A DNA stretch of 64,000 nucleotides, from positions 124,001 through 188,000 of the forward strand of contig NZ_BAYX01000003.1 of the NCBI RefSeq assembly GCF_000696095.1, written 5' to 3'. The notes under the pieces were generated by a model, which was given only the letters and a program-made list of their open reading frames with translations, did no database searches and was not told the DNA's origin. Origin of the DNA: Rhizobium rhizogenes NBRC 13257. Its GTDB lineage: Bacteria; Pseudomonadota; Alphaproteobacteria; Rhizobiales; Rhizobiaceae. The position numbers were made by a program, and so were the translations under genes. Below, piece after piece: positions 44,033 through 52,772 of this stretch. Within the stretch, counting starts at the first letter, position 1; every line of letters starts with the position of its first letter.

Positions 44033-44100
44033 TGGGCCAAGCAATCCTTTAAAGTCAACAGGATGGGGCGGTGCATCATTCTGCGACACACCGCATTTGG

Positions 44101-44454
44101 TCAGATGGCGGCGATCACGGAAATCTCGACCGTGAACTGGGGAGCGGCAAGCTTGGATTCGACGCAGGCGCGTGCTGGCGCTCCGCCGGGGGCGACCCAT
44201 GCGTCCCAGATTTCGTTCATTTCACCGAAGGTGGCGATGTCTGAAAGCCAGATCGATGCGGACAAAAGCTTCGTCTTGTCGGTGCCGGCTTCAGCCAGCA
44301 ATTCGTCGGCCTTTGCCAGAATATCCCTGGTCTGTTCGCTCACGGACGCGCCGGGTGCACGCAGCGCCACCTGTCCGGCGAGAAAGACCATGTTTCCATA
44401 GGCGACGGCCTGAGACATCCGTTGCGCGGTGCCAATGCGTTGAATAGCGGTCAT
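44101..44454 (-). CDS. RidA-family imine deaminase
   Basis: A 117-residue RidA protein. The catalytic Arg95 (PARACVE) and Glu110 (FTVEISV) have the same 15-residue spacing as Arg105/Glu120 of canonical RidA, so 2-imino acid hydrolysis is expected. It begins 11 bases after the stop of dadA, whose product would be a 2-imino acid, making the two-step oxidation/deimination logic explicit. Confidence 0.9.
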   Translation of the reverse strand: MTAIQRIGTAQRMSQAVAYGNMVFLAGQVALRAPGASVSEQTRDILAKADELLAEAGTDKTKLLSASIWLSDIATFGEMNEIWDAWVAPGGAPARACVESKLAAPQFTVEISVIAAI

Positions 44455-44465
44455 GTTCGTTTCCT

Positions 44466-45755
44466 TTATAACTGGTAGGAGATTTCGGAGAGCTGCAGCG
44501 GTGCACGGTGCTCAGCCTCGATGATTCCGTCGAGCGGAATGGGGGCCGGCCGGCCGGCGACAAGATCGGCAATGATGGCGGCCGAACCATGCGACATCGT
44601 CCAGCCGATATGGCCGTGCCCCGTATTCAGCCAGAGATTCTTGAATATGCGCCGCCCGAGAACAGGCAAATTGTCGGGTGTCATCGGCCGCAAACCGGCC
44701 CACATCTCGGCCCGGTCATAGGCGATGCCCTTGGGAAAGAGCTCCTGGGTGACCTTCTTCATGAAGGCGAAATCCGAAGGCTTGTGGCTTCGGTCGTAGC
44801 CGGCAAATTCAGCGGTCGCCGTCACGCGAATACGGTCTCCCATCGGCGTGATCCCGACAAGATTGTGCTCGTCGAGAACCGGCAGCTTGGGAGCAAGGTC
44901 CGGGTCTGTGATCGGAATGGTCAACGAATATCCCTTGATCGGATAGATCGGCAGATCAAGCCCGATGCTGCGTGCAAGAATCGGACTTTCGGACCCAAGA
45001 CACAGCACATAGATGTCCGCTTTGTAGTCGCCCCTGTCCGTCAATACGCGCGTGATGGCATCGCCGGCCTTCTCAATGGCGGTGATCGTCGTGCCGGTCA
45101 GAATTTTACCGCCGCGAGTCTGCACCAAGCCGGCAAGGGCGCGGGTGAACTTCGCCGAATCGCCCGTCTCGTCGCTGGGGCACAGGATGCCGCCGGCAAT
45201 CTTTCCCCGCGACGATGCCAGCGCCGGCTCTCGCCGCTCGATTTCATCCCCATCGATCACACGGATGTCTTGGCCGTCGGAGGCCAGCAGTTCCATGTTC
45301 CTGACACCTTGATCCAAGGCGGACTGACTACGATGGAAATAGAGGATACCGCTCGAGGTGCGATCGTACTCAATGCCTTCTTTCGCCACCACCGACTGAA
45401 GTACGGCCTGGGAGTGGACGGCAAGGCGATGCTTGAGCAGCGTATTGCGCCGCGCCTTTTCCGCCGTGCACTGCATCAGAAACTTCCACGACCAGACCCA
45501 GAGATGCGGATCGGCCGACAGTTTGAAGCGTAGCGCCTGATCCTTGAGGTAGAGCGATTTCAGCAGGGTCATCGGGGCCTTCGGCGACGACCAGACGAAG
45601 GAATGGCCAGGCGCGATCATTCCCGCATTTCCAAAGCTTGCGCCCTCGGCCACCCTCTCGGCCCTCTCCAGTACCGTGACGTCGTAGCCATCCTGCTGAA
45701 GTTGATAGGCCGCACTGATGCCGGCGACGCCACCGCCTAATATCAAAGCTCTCAT
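44466..45755 (-). CDS. dadA: D-amino acid dehydrogenase (DadA family)
   Basis: A 429-residue FAD-dependent enzyme beginning with the dinucleotide motif LGGGVAGISAAYQLQQDGYDVTVLERAERVAEGASFGNAG, compact and standard for DadA. C-terminal segments MWAGLRPMTPDNLPVLG and LNTGHGHIGWTMSHGSA complete the FAD fold. It oxidises D-amino acids to imino acids, passing electrons to the respiratory chain. It heads a minus-strand operon with RidA, GntR and EamA genes and shares a regulated divergent promoter with the Liv-type importer, suggesting uptake and use of a D- or branched-chain amino acid. Confidence 0.91.
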   Translation of the reverse strand: MRALILGGGVAGISAAYQLQQDGYDVTVLERAERVAEGASFGNAGMIAPGHSFVWSSPKAPMTLLKSLYLKDQALRFKLSADPHLWVWSWKFLMQCTAEKARRNTLLKHRLAVHSQAVLQSVVAKEGIEYDRTSSGILYFHRSQSALDQGVRNMELLASDGQDIRVIDGDEIERREPALASSRGKIAGGILCPSDETGDSAKFTRALAGLVQTRGGKILTGTTITAIEKAGDAITRVLTDRGDYKADIYVLCLGSESPILARSIGLDLPIYPIKGYSLTIPITDPDLAPKLPVLDEHNLVGITPMGDRIRVTATAEFAGYDRSHKPSDFAFMKKVTQELFPKGIAYDRAEMWAGLRPMTPDNLPVLGRRIFKNLWLNTGHGHIGWTMSHGSAAIIADLVAGRPAPIPLDGIIEAEHRAPLQLSEISYQL

Positions 45756-45780
45756 TTTCGCCTCTGCGTCTGTCGTTTAT

Positions 45781-45792
45781 ATTGCCGACAAT
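45781..45792. promoter_or_regulatory. ATTGYCGACAAT operator, dadA side
   Basis: ATTGCCGACAAT (one mismatch to a perfect palindrome) lies 26 bases upstream of the dadA start. A TTGACA element (45818-45813, minus strand) lies about 20 bases before it, so the site covers the -10 position. An almost identical 23-base neighbourhood, starting GTCGTTTRTATTG, recurs in front of livK. Confidence 0.7.
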
Positions 45793-45987
45793 TACGAAGA
45801 AGCTCGCCGATTTGTCAATGCTACTCTCTGTCAAAAAAGTGGCCGGCGTGCAATCGCACTCGACTTTAAAGAGCTGAATTCTCTAAAATCGATGATTTTT
45901 CACACTTTCTCAAGCGATACGAGCAAATTATAGGCATGCATAAAAAATACTCAGCCGCACTTGACAGTTATCATTATTGTCGTTTGT

Positions 45988-45999
45988 ATTGTCGACAAT
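45988..45999. promoter_or_regulatory. ATTGTCGACAAT operator, importer side
   Basis: A perfect 12-base palindrome 31 bases upstream of the Liv-type binding protein. TTGACA at 45961-45966 is 21 bases upstream, matching the geometry at dadA. Flanking bases GTCGTTTGT and TA are shared with the dadA site. It is probably bound by the GntR protein encoded at 43310-44032. Confidence 0.75.
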
Positions 46000-46030
46000 T
46001 AAGAGGCTGTAACAAAAATGGGGAATTGCA

Positions 46031-47122
46031 ATGAAGAAACTGCTGAGTTTTGTTGTTGTCCTGGCCGCGCTGGCGGGGCCAGCCGCCGCGCAGGATATTG
46101 TGATCGGCGCCATTCTTCCTCTGTCGGGCGCAAGCGCAACGCAGGGTGAGGATCAGCGCCGCGGCATGGAGCTTGCGGTCGACAAGATCAATGCGGCGGG
46201 CGGTGTCATGGGGCAACCCTTGAAGATCGTCACCGAGGATTCGGCTGGCAACGCCGTCACTGCGCTGACTGCTGCGAAGAAGCTGGTCACCGTCGACAAC
46301 GTGCCCGTCGTCCTTGGTGAATTCTCGTCAGGCATCACCATCCCGGTCGCCGACTATCTTCTGCAACAGGGCCGCACGCATATCAACATCGGCAGCTCCA
46401 GCATCAAGATCCGCGACCTGGGCAAGGGTTCGTTCAGCGTCATCGGTCTCGACAACGTGTCGGGAGCCTTCGGAGCCGACGACGTCATCAAGTCCGGCGC
46501 GAAGAAGGTTGCGATCATTGCGCCGAACAACGCCTACGGCCAAGGCATCGTTGATGCCTTCTCCACCAAGTTCAAGGCGCTCGGCGGAACGGTAACGTCC
46601 TCGATCCTCTACACCGAAGGTCAGACCACGTACCGGCCTGAGCTTCAGCAGCTCGAAAAGAGCAAGCCCGATGTCTATGTCTATTCGGCCTACGGCAAGG
46701 AGTCGGCGACCATCAACCGCGAGTCCTTCGAGCTCGGCCTCAATGAGACGCCCTGGTATGCGCTTTACCTGACGATGTGCACCGCCGACAGCGATCCGCA
46801 ATATGTCGAGGGCCAGATCGGCATGGACCTGAACTATATCGGCACCGGCGGTGCGGACTATCAGAAGTCCTACAAGGCGACATTCAAAAGCGACTTCACC
46901 TCGACCTACAACGGTTTTGCCTATGACGGCGTCATGATGGTGGCCGCGGCAATCGACAAAGCGAAGTCCACAGAACCAGCCAAAATCAATGTCGCGCTGG
47001 CCGAGATCGGCAAGAATTATCAAGGCGTCACCGGCCCGATCACCTTCGACGACCACAACCAGCGTTCCGCTCAACCTTACCTGAAGCTCAAGATCGCAGC
47101 AGGCAAACCCGTCACCAACTGA
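46031..47122 (+). CDS. Branched-chain amino-acid-type ABC substrate-binding protein (LivK-like)
   Basis: A 363-residue Peripla_BP_6 protein. A signal peptide ends at AGPAAAQ (about 20), followed by the family start IVIGAILPLSGASATQGEDQRRGMELAVDKINAAGG, and the C-terminal segment GVTGPITFDDHNQR. It captures a hydrophobic or modified amino acid for the Liv-type permeases downstream. It heads the importer operon, divergent from dadA and under the same apparent operator, so its ligand may be the substrate of DadA. Confidence 0.92.
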   Translation: MKKLLSFVVVLAALAGPAAAQDIVIGAILPLSGASATQGEDQRRGMELAVDKINAAGGVMGQPLKIVTEDSAGNAVTALTAAKKLVTVDNVPVVLGEFSSGITIPVADYLLQQGRTHINIGSSSIKIRDLGKGSFSVIGLDNVSGAFGADDVIKSGAKKVAIIAPNNAYGQGIVDAFSTKFKALGGTVTSSILYTEGQTTYRPELQQLEKSKPDVYVYSAYGKESATINRESFELGLNETPWYALYLTMCTADSDPQYVEGQIGMDLNYIGTGGADYQKSYKATFKSDFTSTYNGFAYDGVMMVAAAIDKAKSTEPAKINVALAEIGKNYQGVTGPITFDDHNQRSAQPYLKLKIAAGKPVTN

Positions 47123-47205
47123 TTTGAAGCGATGCAGCGGCCGATCGATTGCGCGGCCGCCGCATCCGACCTTCTACTTTTGCAAACGTGACAGGGGTCA
47201 AGCAC

Positions 47206-48099
47206 ATGGTTCAATTTGTCGTCGATGTCCTGTTGCGGGCGAGCGACCTGGTTCTGATCGCGGTTGGAATGAGCGCGATCTACTCCCTGATGAAATTTCC
47301 GAACATTGCGGTGGCACAGTACGCCGCCTCGGGCGCCTTTATCGCCCTGGTTCTGCAAAGGAGCGGGATCCCGATCGTCGTTGCTGCCATCATTGCCGTC
47401 CTCTGTGTCGGCGTTGCCGCCGTCGCCCTCAACGAGCTTCTCTTCAATCGCATGCTGAAGATCAGTTCGTCGACCGCGATGATCGGATCGCTTGCCGTCA
47501 GCATGCTTGTATCGGCGGTATTCCTGCTGGCCATCGGTCCAAACCCGACGCGCTTCAGCCTTCCGATCACGCGCCCATTCCGGGTTCTCGGTGCCCGCAT
47601 GACGGAGAACCAGCTTGCCTCGCTTTCGATCACGACGGGCGCGATCCTCTGCTTTGCCCTTTTGCTTTTTCGCACGGACCTTGGACGATGTATGCGGGCG
47701 ACCGCCACCAACGGGCTTCTTGCCGAGGCAACCGGGATCGACACGCGGCGTACCAGAAATGCCGTTGTTCTGATCAGCGGCATGCTGGCCGCTCTTGGCG
47801 GCATCTGCCTGACCCTGAAGGGCGAGATCAACATTCAAACAGGTCTCGATCTTCTGCTACCGGTATTTTCCGCAGCAATTCTTGGTGGCTTGGGCAATCC
47901 GCTCGGAGCTGCCGCCGGAGCCGTCGTCATCGCGTTGGCGGAGACGCTTATCACCGGTATCAATTTCGGTACTGCCTTCGGGCGAGACCTGCTCTTCATG
48001 CCCGCCGCCTATGCCACGGCAGGATCTTTCGTCCTCCTGGTGGTCACATTGATCTGGCGGCCGCGCGGCCTCTTTGTCAGCGAGGTGAAGCGTGTTTGA
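47206..48099 (+). CDS. livH: Liv-type ABC transporter permease (LivH-like)
   Basis: A 297-residue permease from the ATG at 47206 (AGGGG upstream). Eight or so hydrophobic segments and the LivH-type motif FPNIAVAQYAASGAFIAL are seen, with the C-terminal ILGGLGNPLGAAAGAVVIALAETL region. Its stop overlaps the LivM start by 8 bases. Confidence 0.91.
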   Translation: MVQFVVDVLLRASDLVLIAVGMSAIYSLMKFPNIAVAQYAASGAFIALVLQRSGIPIVVAAIIAVLCVGVAAVALNELLFNRMLKISSSTAMIGSLAVSMLVSAVFLLAIGPNPTRFSLPITRPFRVLGARMTENQLASLSITTGAILCFALLLFRTDLGRCMRATATNGLLAEATGIDTRRTRNAVVLISGMLAALGGICLTLKGEINIQTGLDLLLPVFSAAILGGLGNPLGAAAGAVVIALAETLITGINFGTAFGRDLLFMPAAYATAGSFVLLVVTLIWRPRGLFVSEVKRV

Positions 48100-48985
48100 T
48101 TTCCTGATCCATGTCACGATCCTTGCCTGCCTCTACAGTCTGGTGGCGCTCAGCCTCAATCTGCAGTCAGGTTTCGGCGGCCTGATGAATTTCGGCCAGG
48201 TCGCGCTCTTCGGCTGCGGCACCTATGGCGCTGGGATCGCCTATAAATACGACCTCGGCTTCGCATCGGGGATTGTCATCGCGGCAGCTTTCGCAGTCTT
48301 CGTCGGGTGGGCTTTCGCGGCAATCGGGCGCAACCTCCAGGAGGACTATTGGGGCATGGCGACACTCGCGCTCGCCGAGGTCATCCGCATCATCGTCAAC
48401 AACGAAGGATGGTTCACCGGCGGTGCCCAGGGGATCAGCGCGGTGTCGCCACTATTTCCGAGCCTCGCCGGCCGAATGCAGCAGGTTGCAATTCTGTGTT
48501 CGTGCACCGCACTTCTCACTGCCGCGTACATTCTGTGCCGATGGCTTACCGATGGACGATATGGCCTCGGCCTGAAAATGAGCAGAGAGGAGCCGCAGTT
48601 GGCCCTCTCGCTCGGCTACAATGTGGCGGCGCTGCGACGCGAATGCATGATCCTGTCGGGACTGGTGGCCGCCAGCGCCGGCTTCGTCTTTGCCCACTAC
48701 ATCTCGTTCGTGGCACCCGAACAGCTTGTGAGTTCTGAGACATTTCTGATTTGGGCGATGGTCATCATCGGTGGCATTGGAAATCATCGCGGTGCGATTG
48801 TCGGCGCATGTCTCCTTCAGTTCATTTTCTCCTTCATTCCCTTCTTCAAGGACCTCGTCGGCCTGCCGACGGAATTCGTCGCGGCGGCACGCCTTGTCAT
48901 GATCGGCGGTGGGCTGATCGCCTTCATGCTGTGGCGCCAGTCCGGCCTCGTTCCCGAAAGGATCGGAGGGCCGAAACTTGCCTGA
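48092..48985 (+). CDS. livM: Liv-type ABC transporter permease (LivM-like)
   Basis: A 297-residue permease from a GTG start with the hallmark LQSGFGGLMNFGQVALFGCGTYGAG and the C-terminal GGIGNHRGAIVGA segment. It overlaps both the LivH and LivG genes, showing a tightly coupled operon. Confidence 0.91.
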   Translation: MFDFLIHVTILACLYSLVALSLNLQSGFGGLMNFGQVALFGCGTYGAGIAYKYDLGFASGIVIAAAFAVFVGWAFAAIGRNLQEDYWGMATLALAEVIRIIVNNEGWFTGGAQGISAVSPLFPSLAGRMQQVAILCSCTALLTAAYILCRWLTDGRYGLGLKMSREEPQLALSLGYNVAALRRECMILSGLVAASAGFVFAHYISFVAPEQLVSSETFLIWAMVIIGGIGNHRGAIVGACLLQFIFSFIPFFKDLVGLPTEFVAAARLVMIGGGLIAFMLWRQSGLVPERIGGPKLA

Positions 48986-49736
48986 GAACCTTCTCCATAT
49001 TGCAGATGTTTCGAAATCATTCGGCGAGAACCAGGTTCTGAAAGGCATCGATATCAAGGTGACAGCAGGCGAAGTTGTTGGCCTTCTTGGACCGAACGGT
49101 TGCGGAAAAAGCACCTTGCTCAACGTGATCTCGGGCTTTTCTAGAGCCAGCGCCGGTTCTGTAATCTTCGCAGGCGAGGAGATAACCTCGACAGCGGTCG
49201 ATAGGATCGCGCGCAAGGGTCTGGTGCGGACATTCCAGCTGCCGTCCATGCCGCGACGAATGACAGTTGCGGACGTGCTGCAGGCCGGCAAGGCGGACGG
49301 ATCGGGTTTTCGCAGCCTTTTTAAAAGGAGCTGCTTCGATACCCGCGACGTCGAAAGATTGCTCAGCGAACTCGCACTGGATCACGTTCGCGATCTGCCG
49401 GCCGGATCCTTGTCGGGTGGCCAGAAGAAGCTTCTGTCTATCGCGCTCGCCCTGCGCACGAACCCAAGGCTCATTTGCCTGGATGAGCCGACCGCGGGCG
49501 TGCACCCGTCATTACGTCAGCACATGGTGCAACTGCTCCGCAGGGTCAACGCCCAAGGCGTAACACTGCTAGTCATCGAGCACGACATGCACTTCATCCG
49601 CGAACTCTGCGGCCGCTGCGTGGTCCTTGATCGTGGCAAGGTCATCGCAGACTGCGCGCCTGCCGACCTCACGCTCAACTCCAGTGTCGTCGAAGCCTAT
49701 CTCGGCGGCGCCCGCGACAAGAGGGCCTATGCATGA
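48978..49736 (+). CDS. livG: Liv-type ABC transporter ATPase (LivG-like)
   Basis: A 252-residue ATPase starting at TTG, with Walker A GPNGCGKST, signature LSGGQKKLLSIALAL and Walker B LICLDEPTAGVHP. Its 3' end overlaps livF by 4 bases (ATGA). The signature LSGGQKKLL is typical of LivG. Confidence 0.91.
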   Translation: MPENLLHIADVSKSFGENQVLKGIDIKVTAGEVVGLLGPNGCGKSTLLNVISGFSRASAGSVIFAGEEITSTAVDRIARKGLVRTFQLPSMPRRMTVADVLQAGKADGSGFRSLFKRSCFDTRDVERLLSELALDHVRDLPAGSLSGGQKKLLSIALALRTNPRLICLDEPTAGVHPSLRQHMVQLLRRVNAQGVTLLVIEHDMHFIRELCGRCVVLDRGKVIADCAPADLTLNSSVVEAYLGGARDKRAYA

Positions 49737-50455
49737 TTGAGGTCGACAACATCAGGGCCGGCTACGGCGACGGCCCGGATATTCTGAACGGCATCAGCCT
49801 TCGCGCCGACCCCCAGCGCATCGTCACGATCCTCGGCCCGAACGGCTGCGGAAAGTCGACGCTCCTCAAATGCGTTGCGGGCTTTGTTCGTCCGCGCGCG
49901 GGCCAGGTGAAAATGTCGGGCGAAATCGTCACCCACCTGCCAACCCACGACAAGATCCGCCATCACCGCGTCGGCTTTGTTCCTCAGACCGACAATGTGT
50001 TTGCGACCCTATCCGTCTCCGAGAATATATTGCTTGGCGCACGCCAGATGCAAAAGGCTGACAGGAGCCATCGCTTCGACGAGCTGATGGTCCAGTATCC
50101 CTCCCTTGCCGCCAAGAAAAACAAGCGCGCCTCGGCCTTGTCGGGCGGCGAGCGGCAGTTACTGTCCTTGGCGAGAGCCCTGATTGCCAACCCCAGTATC
50201 CTGTTGCTCGACGAACCCTCTGCAGGACTGTCGCCGCGAATGATGCACGAGGTTTTCGAGGTCATCAGAACCATCCGCACCCGCGACGGGATCTGCATTC
50301 TGATGGTCGAGCAGAATGCCTTCGAAGCACTGCACATTTCCGACACGGCCTATGTGCTATCGCTCGGTAATGTCGCGCTGCATGGCAACGCGGCGGATCT
50401 GCTCGCTGACCCCGCCATGCGATCGCTCTATCTCGGTGGCGACGCCCCTCACTAA
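49733..50455 (+). CDS. livF: Liv-type ABC transporter ATPase (LivF-like)
   Basis: A 240-residue ATPase with Walker A GPNGCGKST, signature LSGGERQLLSLARAL and Walker B ILLLDEPSAGLSP. It completes the five-component Liv importer. The following Asp/Glu racemase-like gene begins 43 bases downstream on the same strand and is probably in the same transcript. Confidence 0.91.
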   Translation: MIEVDNIRAGYGDGPDILNGISLRADPQRIVTILGPNGCGKSTLLKCVAGFVRPRAGQVKMSGEIVTHLPTHDKIRHHRVGFVPQTDNVFATLSVSENILLGARQMQKADRSHRFDELMVQYPSLAAKKNKRASALSGGERQLLSLARALIANPSILLLDEPSAGLSPRMMHEVFEVIRTIRTRDGICILMVEQNAFEALHISDTAYVLSLGNVALHGNAADLLADPAMRSLYLGGDAPH

Positions 50456-50498
50456 CAGATCACAATTCAACGAAAACACCACGAAACGGGAGATACCC

Positions 50499-51293
50499 AT
50501 GTCGGCAAACGCAGCTGAAATCTCAGACGCCCTCGTCCTCAACAAGGAACATATCGATTTTGCCACCGATGACGGGATCGGGACCCATGCGAACCTTGGC
50601 CTGCTCGTTCTGCGAACAGACCAGACGATCGAGGACGAGTTTCGCTTTGCTCTGCCGCCTCGCGACGTCGCCCTCTATGGTGCACGGCTCTATAGCGACG
50701 TGCAAATTACCCCTGAAAATCTGATCAAGATGTCGGATGAAATCCCCGGAACGGTCGGCCTGCTTCCAGACGTCGAATTTGATGTCATCGGCTTTGCCTG
50801 CACGTCCGGCGCTCTGGTCATCGGCGAAGGCCGGATCGCCGAGCGTGTGCATGAGGTTCTTCCCGGCGTTCAGGTGACGGATCCCGTCACCGCAGCTCGC
50901 GCAGCGTTCAAGGCGCTTGGCGCCTCCCGCATCGCGCTCCTGACACCATATCTTCCCGCCATCAACCATTCGCTGCGTACCTCGCTGATGGCGCGGGGGA
51001 TGGAAATACCGGTCATGGGTTCGTTCAACGAGGCTGATGACAATATCGTTGCGCGCATCACGCCGGAATCGATTGAGCGCGCCATTCTCGATATTGGCGC
51101 CTCCGACGAATGCGACGCAGTCTTCGTATCCTGTACCAGCCTGCGTGTTGCTCGAATTGTCGAGGCTGTGGAGAAGACGCTCGGCAAGCCGGTAACATCG
51201 AGCAATCACGCGCTCGCATGGCACATGCTGCGCCTGGCCGGGATGGAATCAAGCCTTGAAGGCAGAGGCGAGTTGTTTCGAAGACGAAGATGA
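50499..51293 (+). CDS. Maleate isomerase/Asp-Glu racemase-family protein (AMDase-like)
   Basis: A 264-residue protein from the ATG at 50499. Two active-site-like cysteines occur in the expected elements: C101 in GFACTSGA and C212 in FVSCTSLR, as in maleate cis-trans isomerase, arylmalonate decarboxylase and aspartate racemases. It follows the Liv importer, and the divergent neighbours are dadA and ridA, so racemisation or isomerisation of an imported amino acid or dicarboxylate is plausible. An upstream in-frame reading back to 50316 overlaps livF and is rejected. Confidence 0.86.
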   Translation: MSANAAEISDALVLNKEHIDFATDDGIGTHANLGLLVLRTDQTIEDEFRFALPPRDVALYGARLYSDVQITPENLIKMSDEIPGTVGLLPDVEFDVIGFACTSGALVIGEGRIAERVHEVLPGVQVTDPVTAARAAFKALGASRIALLTPYLPAINHSLRTSLMARGMEIPVMGSFNEADDNIVARITPESIERAILDIGASDECDAVFVSCTSLRVARIVEAVEKTLGKPVTSSNHALAWHMLRLAGMESSLEGRGELFRRRR

Positions 51294-51323
51294 AGCTCTC
51301 GGATGTTGCCCACGTCGGCTCGC

Positions 51324-51342
51324 CGCGTTTGCGCTAAACGCG
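51324..51342. terminator. Hairpin between convergent racemase-like and GntR genes
   Basis: CGCGTTT and AAACGCG form a perfect 7-bp stem with the 5-base loop GCGCT, between the stops of two convergent genes (51293 and 51401). No T-run follows, so it is a candidate intrinsic or Rho-assisted terminator. Confidence 0.45.
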
Positions 51343-51400
51343 CCTGTGCGATTATCCCTGCGCGCACCTTGCTCGCTCGTTGACGAAATGCCGTTGAGAT

Positions 51401-52123
51401 TTAAGCCTGTTTGCTCGCGCCATCCGACGGGCTGTTGGTGATAAGCGAAAGGTAGCGCTCCATCGCCTTCCTGAATTTCGCGTCCCAGACGCTTTCGGCT
51501 AGAGGAAGGTTGCGATCCCTGATTGCCTCATAAAGCGAGACAACATATTTTTCGGCATCGCCGCGACGGTCTGTGTAAACGATACCAAGCAAATTGTTGA
51601 AGCGCCGCACATCGCCGGTCAGCTCGGAAAAATAGCGAATGGTGCGTTGCAATCCCGTCGCGTCGATAATCGCCTGCTGAAACTCCAGGTCGTTGCTGAC
51701 GGTATCGGACTGATCCTTCAAATCAGCGAATTTGACGGCATTGTTAGCCAGCTTCTCGATTCGCTTGAGGTCATCTAGCTGTAGGCGCCCTTCTTCCGAC
51801 AGGAGATAGGTGAGGGCAATTTTTCCGAGCGCCATCCGGATATCGTAAACCTCGACGACGCTGGCGGCATCCAGGGCGCTGACCACCGCGCCGCGATTTC
51901 GCCGAAGCTCGACAAAGCCTTCGCGGGCTAGCAGCCGCAAGGCCTCCCTGACCGGATGACGCGACACATTGATCATGTCGGTAAGCTGTTGCTCGACCAG
52001 ACGATCGCCGGGCTTCAAGGCCCCGGCGATGATTGCTTTTCTGATCTGTTCTGCGGCGAACTCCGCACTTTCCATGATGGTCATCGCCGCCAGCACGTTC
52101 GCAGAACCGTCCGATTTAGCCAA
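51401..52123 (-). CDS. GntR-family (FCD) transcriptional regulator of the monooxygenase regulon
   Basis: A 240-residue regulator from a TTG start with GAGGAGAG upstream. The HTH (RLVEQQLTDMINVSRHPVREALRLLAREGFV) and FCD domain (YDIRMALGKIALTYLL and downstream helices) are typical. A TATAAT at 52161-52156 suits its promoter. It probably binds the ATTATMTACAAT-like motifs at four positions (52179, 56561, 58300, 58373) in this cluster, including its own promoter, implying autoregulation. Confidence 0.89.
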   Translation of the reverse strand: MAKSDGSANVLAAMTIMESAEFAAEQIRKAIIAGALKPGDRLVEQQLTDMINVSRHPVREALRLLAREGFVELRRNRGAVVSALDAASVVEVYDIRMALGKIALTYLLSEEGRLQLDDLKRIEKLANNAVKFADLKDQSDTVSNDLEFQQAIIDATGLQRTIRYFSELTGDVRRFNNLLGIVYTDRRGDAEKYVVSLYEAIRDRNLPLAESVWDAKFRKAMERYLSLITNSPSDGASKQA

Positions 52124-52178
52124 GATTCGCTCTCCTCATTGTCATGAGGCTATGTATTATAACGTCATCAACTTGTCG

Positions 52179-52190
52179 ATTATATACAAA
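52179..52190. promoter_or_regulatory. ATTATATACAAA motif in the GntR promoter
   Basis: The motif lies about 56 bases upstream of the GntR start and just upstream of its TATAAT. It shares 10 of 12 bases with ATTATCTACAAT at 58300. The GntR is thus probably autoregulated. Confidence 0.55.
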
Positions 52191-52216
52191 CGTAATCCTG
52201 ATGTTTCAAAGCCCTG

Positions 52217-52642
52217 CTAGAGCGAAATGACAAGGTGCTTCTGGGGGAGGTTTCCGGCACCTCGATATGCGGTGATCTCGATCTCGAACAGATATTCAGG
52301 CCCGCCGAGAGGGCCGCAGCTTACGCAGCTTGCAGGATCGATGCCTTTGAATGTCTCGCCCATGAAGGCCATGACGTCCGCAACATCTTCCTGGCGTGGA
52401 ATGAAGATCCGCCGACGGACGACATCTGCAAGGCTGGCACCGACCGACGCCAATGCGCCTTCGACATTCTTCATCGCCTGCTTGGCCTGTTCGACGGCAG
52501 TGTCAGGCATGGCCCGGGTCTTGTAGTCCCGCCCGGCTGTGAGCGACATGAAAATCCAGTTGTCGAGCGCGACGATCCGCGAATAGCCCTCCTTGTCCTC
52601 GAGGATGCTACCCGACTTCACTTTGACAATTTCGCTGACCAT
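52217..52642 (-). CDS. Rid-family protein lacking the catalytic arginine
   Basis: A 141-residue Rid protein from the ATG at 52642 (GGAAG upstream). The fold-defining segments are present, including FMSLTAGRDY and QAMKNVEGALASVGASLADVV, and a glutamate at 120 aligns with canonical RidA Glu120. The position equivalent to the imine-binding Arg105 is Ser105 (DPASCVS). It therefore probably belongs to a Rid subgroup without deaminase activity. It is the last enzyme gene before the GntR gene in the monooxygenase cluster. Confidence 0.86.
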   Translation of the reverse strand: MVSEIVKVKSGSILEDKEGYSRIVALDNWIFMSLTAGRDYKTRAMPDTAVEQAKQAMKNVEGALASVGASLADVVRRRIFIPRQEDVADVMAFMGETFKGIDPASCVSCGPLGGPEYLFEIEITAYRGAGNLPQKHLVISL

Positions 52643-52772
52643 GTTTCTTCCTTGAATAGGGATGTGCATATCCGAGCCGGGAGCGCACAGCATTGCTGAC
52701 GGTTCCCGGTGCGGAAATGCGCTGTTTAGGAGCTAGAGGTGTTGGCGGGCCTGCGGCAAGCCCGATAGAAAG

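Noticed and set aside
45961..45992. A fully assigned sigma-70 promoter in front of the Liv binding protein
   Set aside because: TTGACA is clear, but no convincing -10 hexamer at 16-18 bases was found, so only the -35 and operator are claimed.
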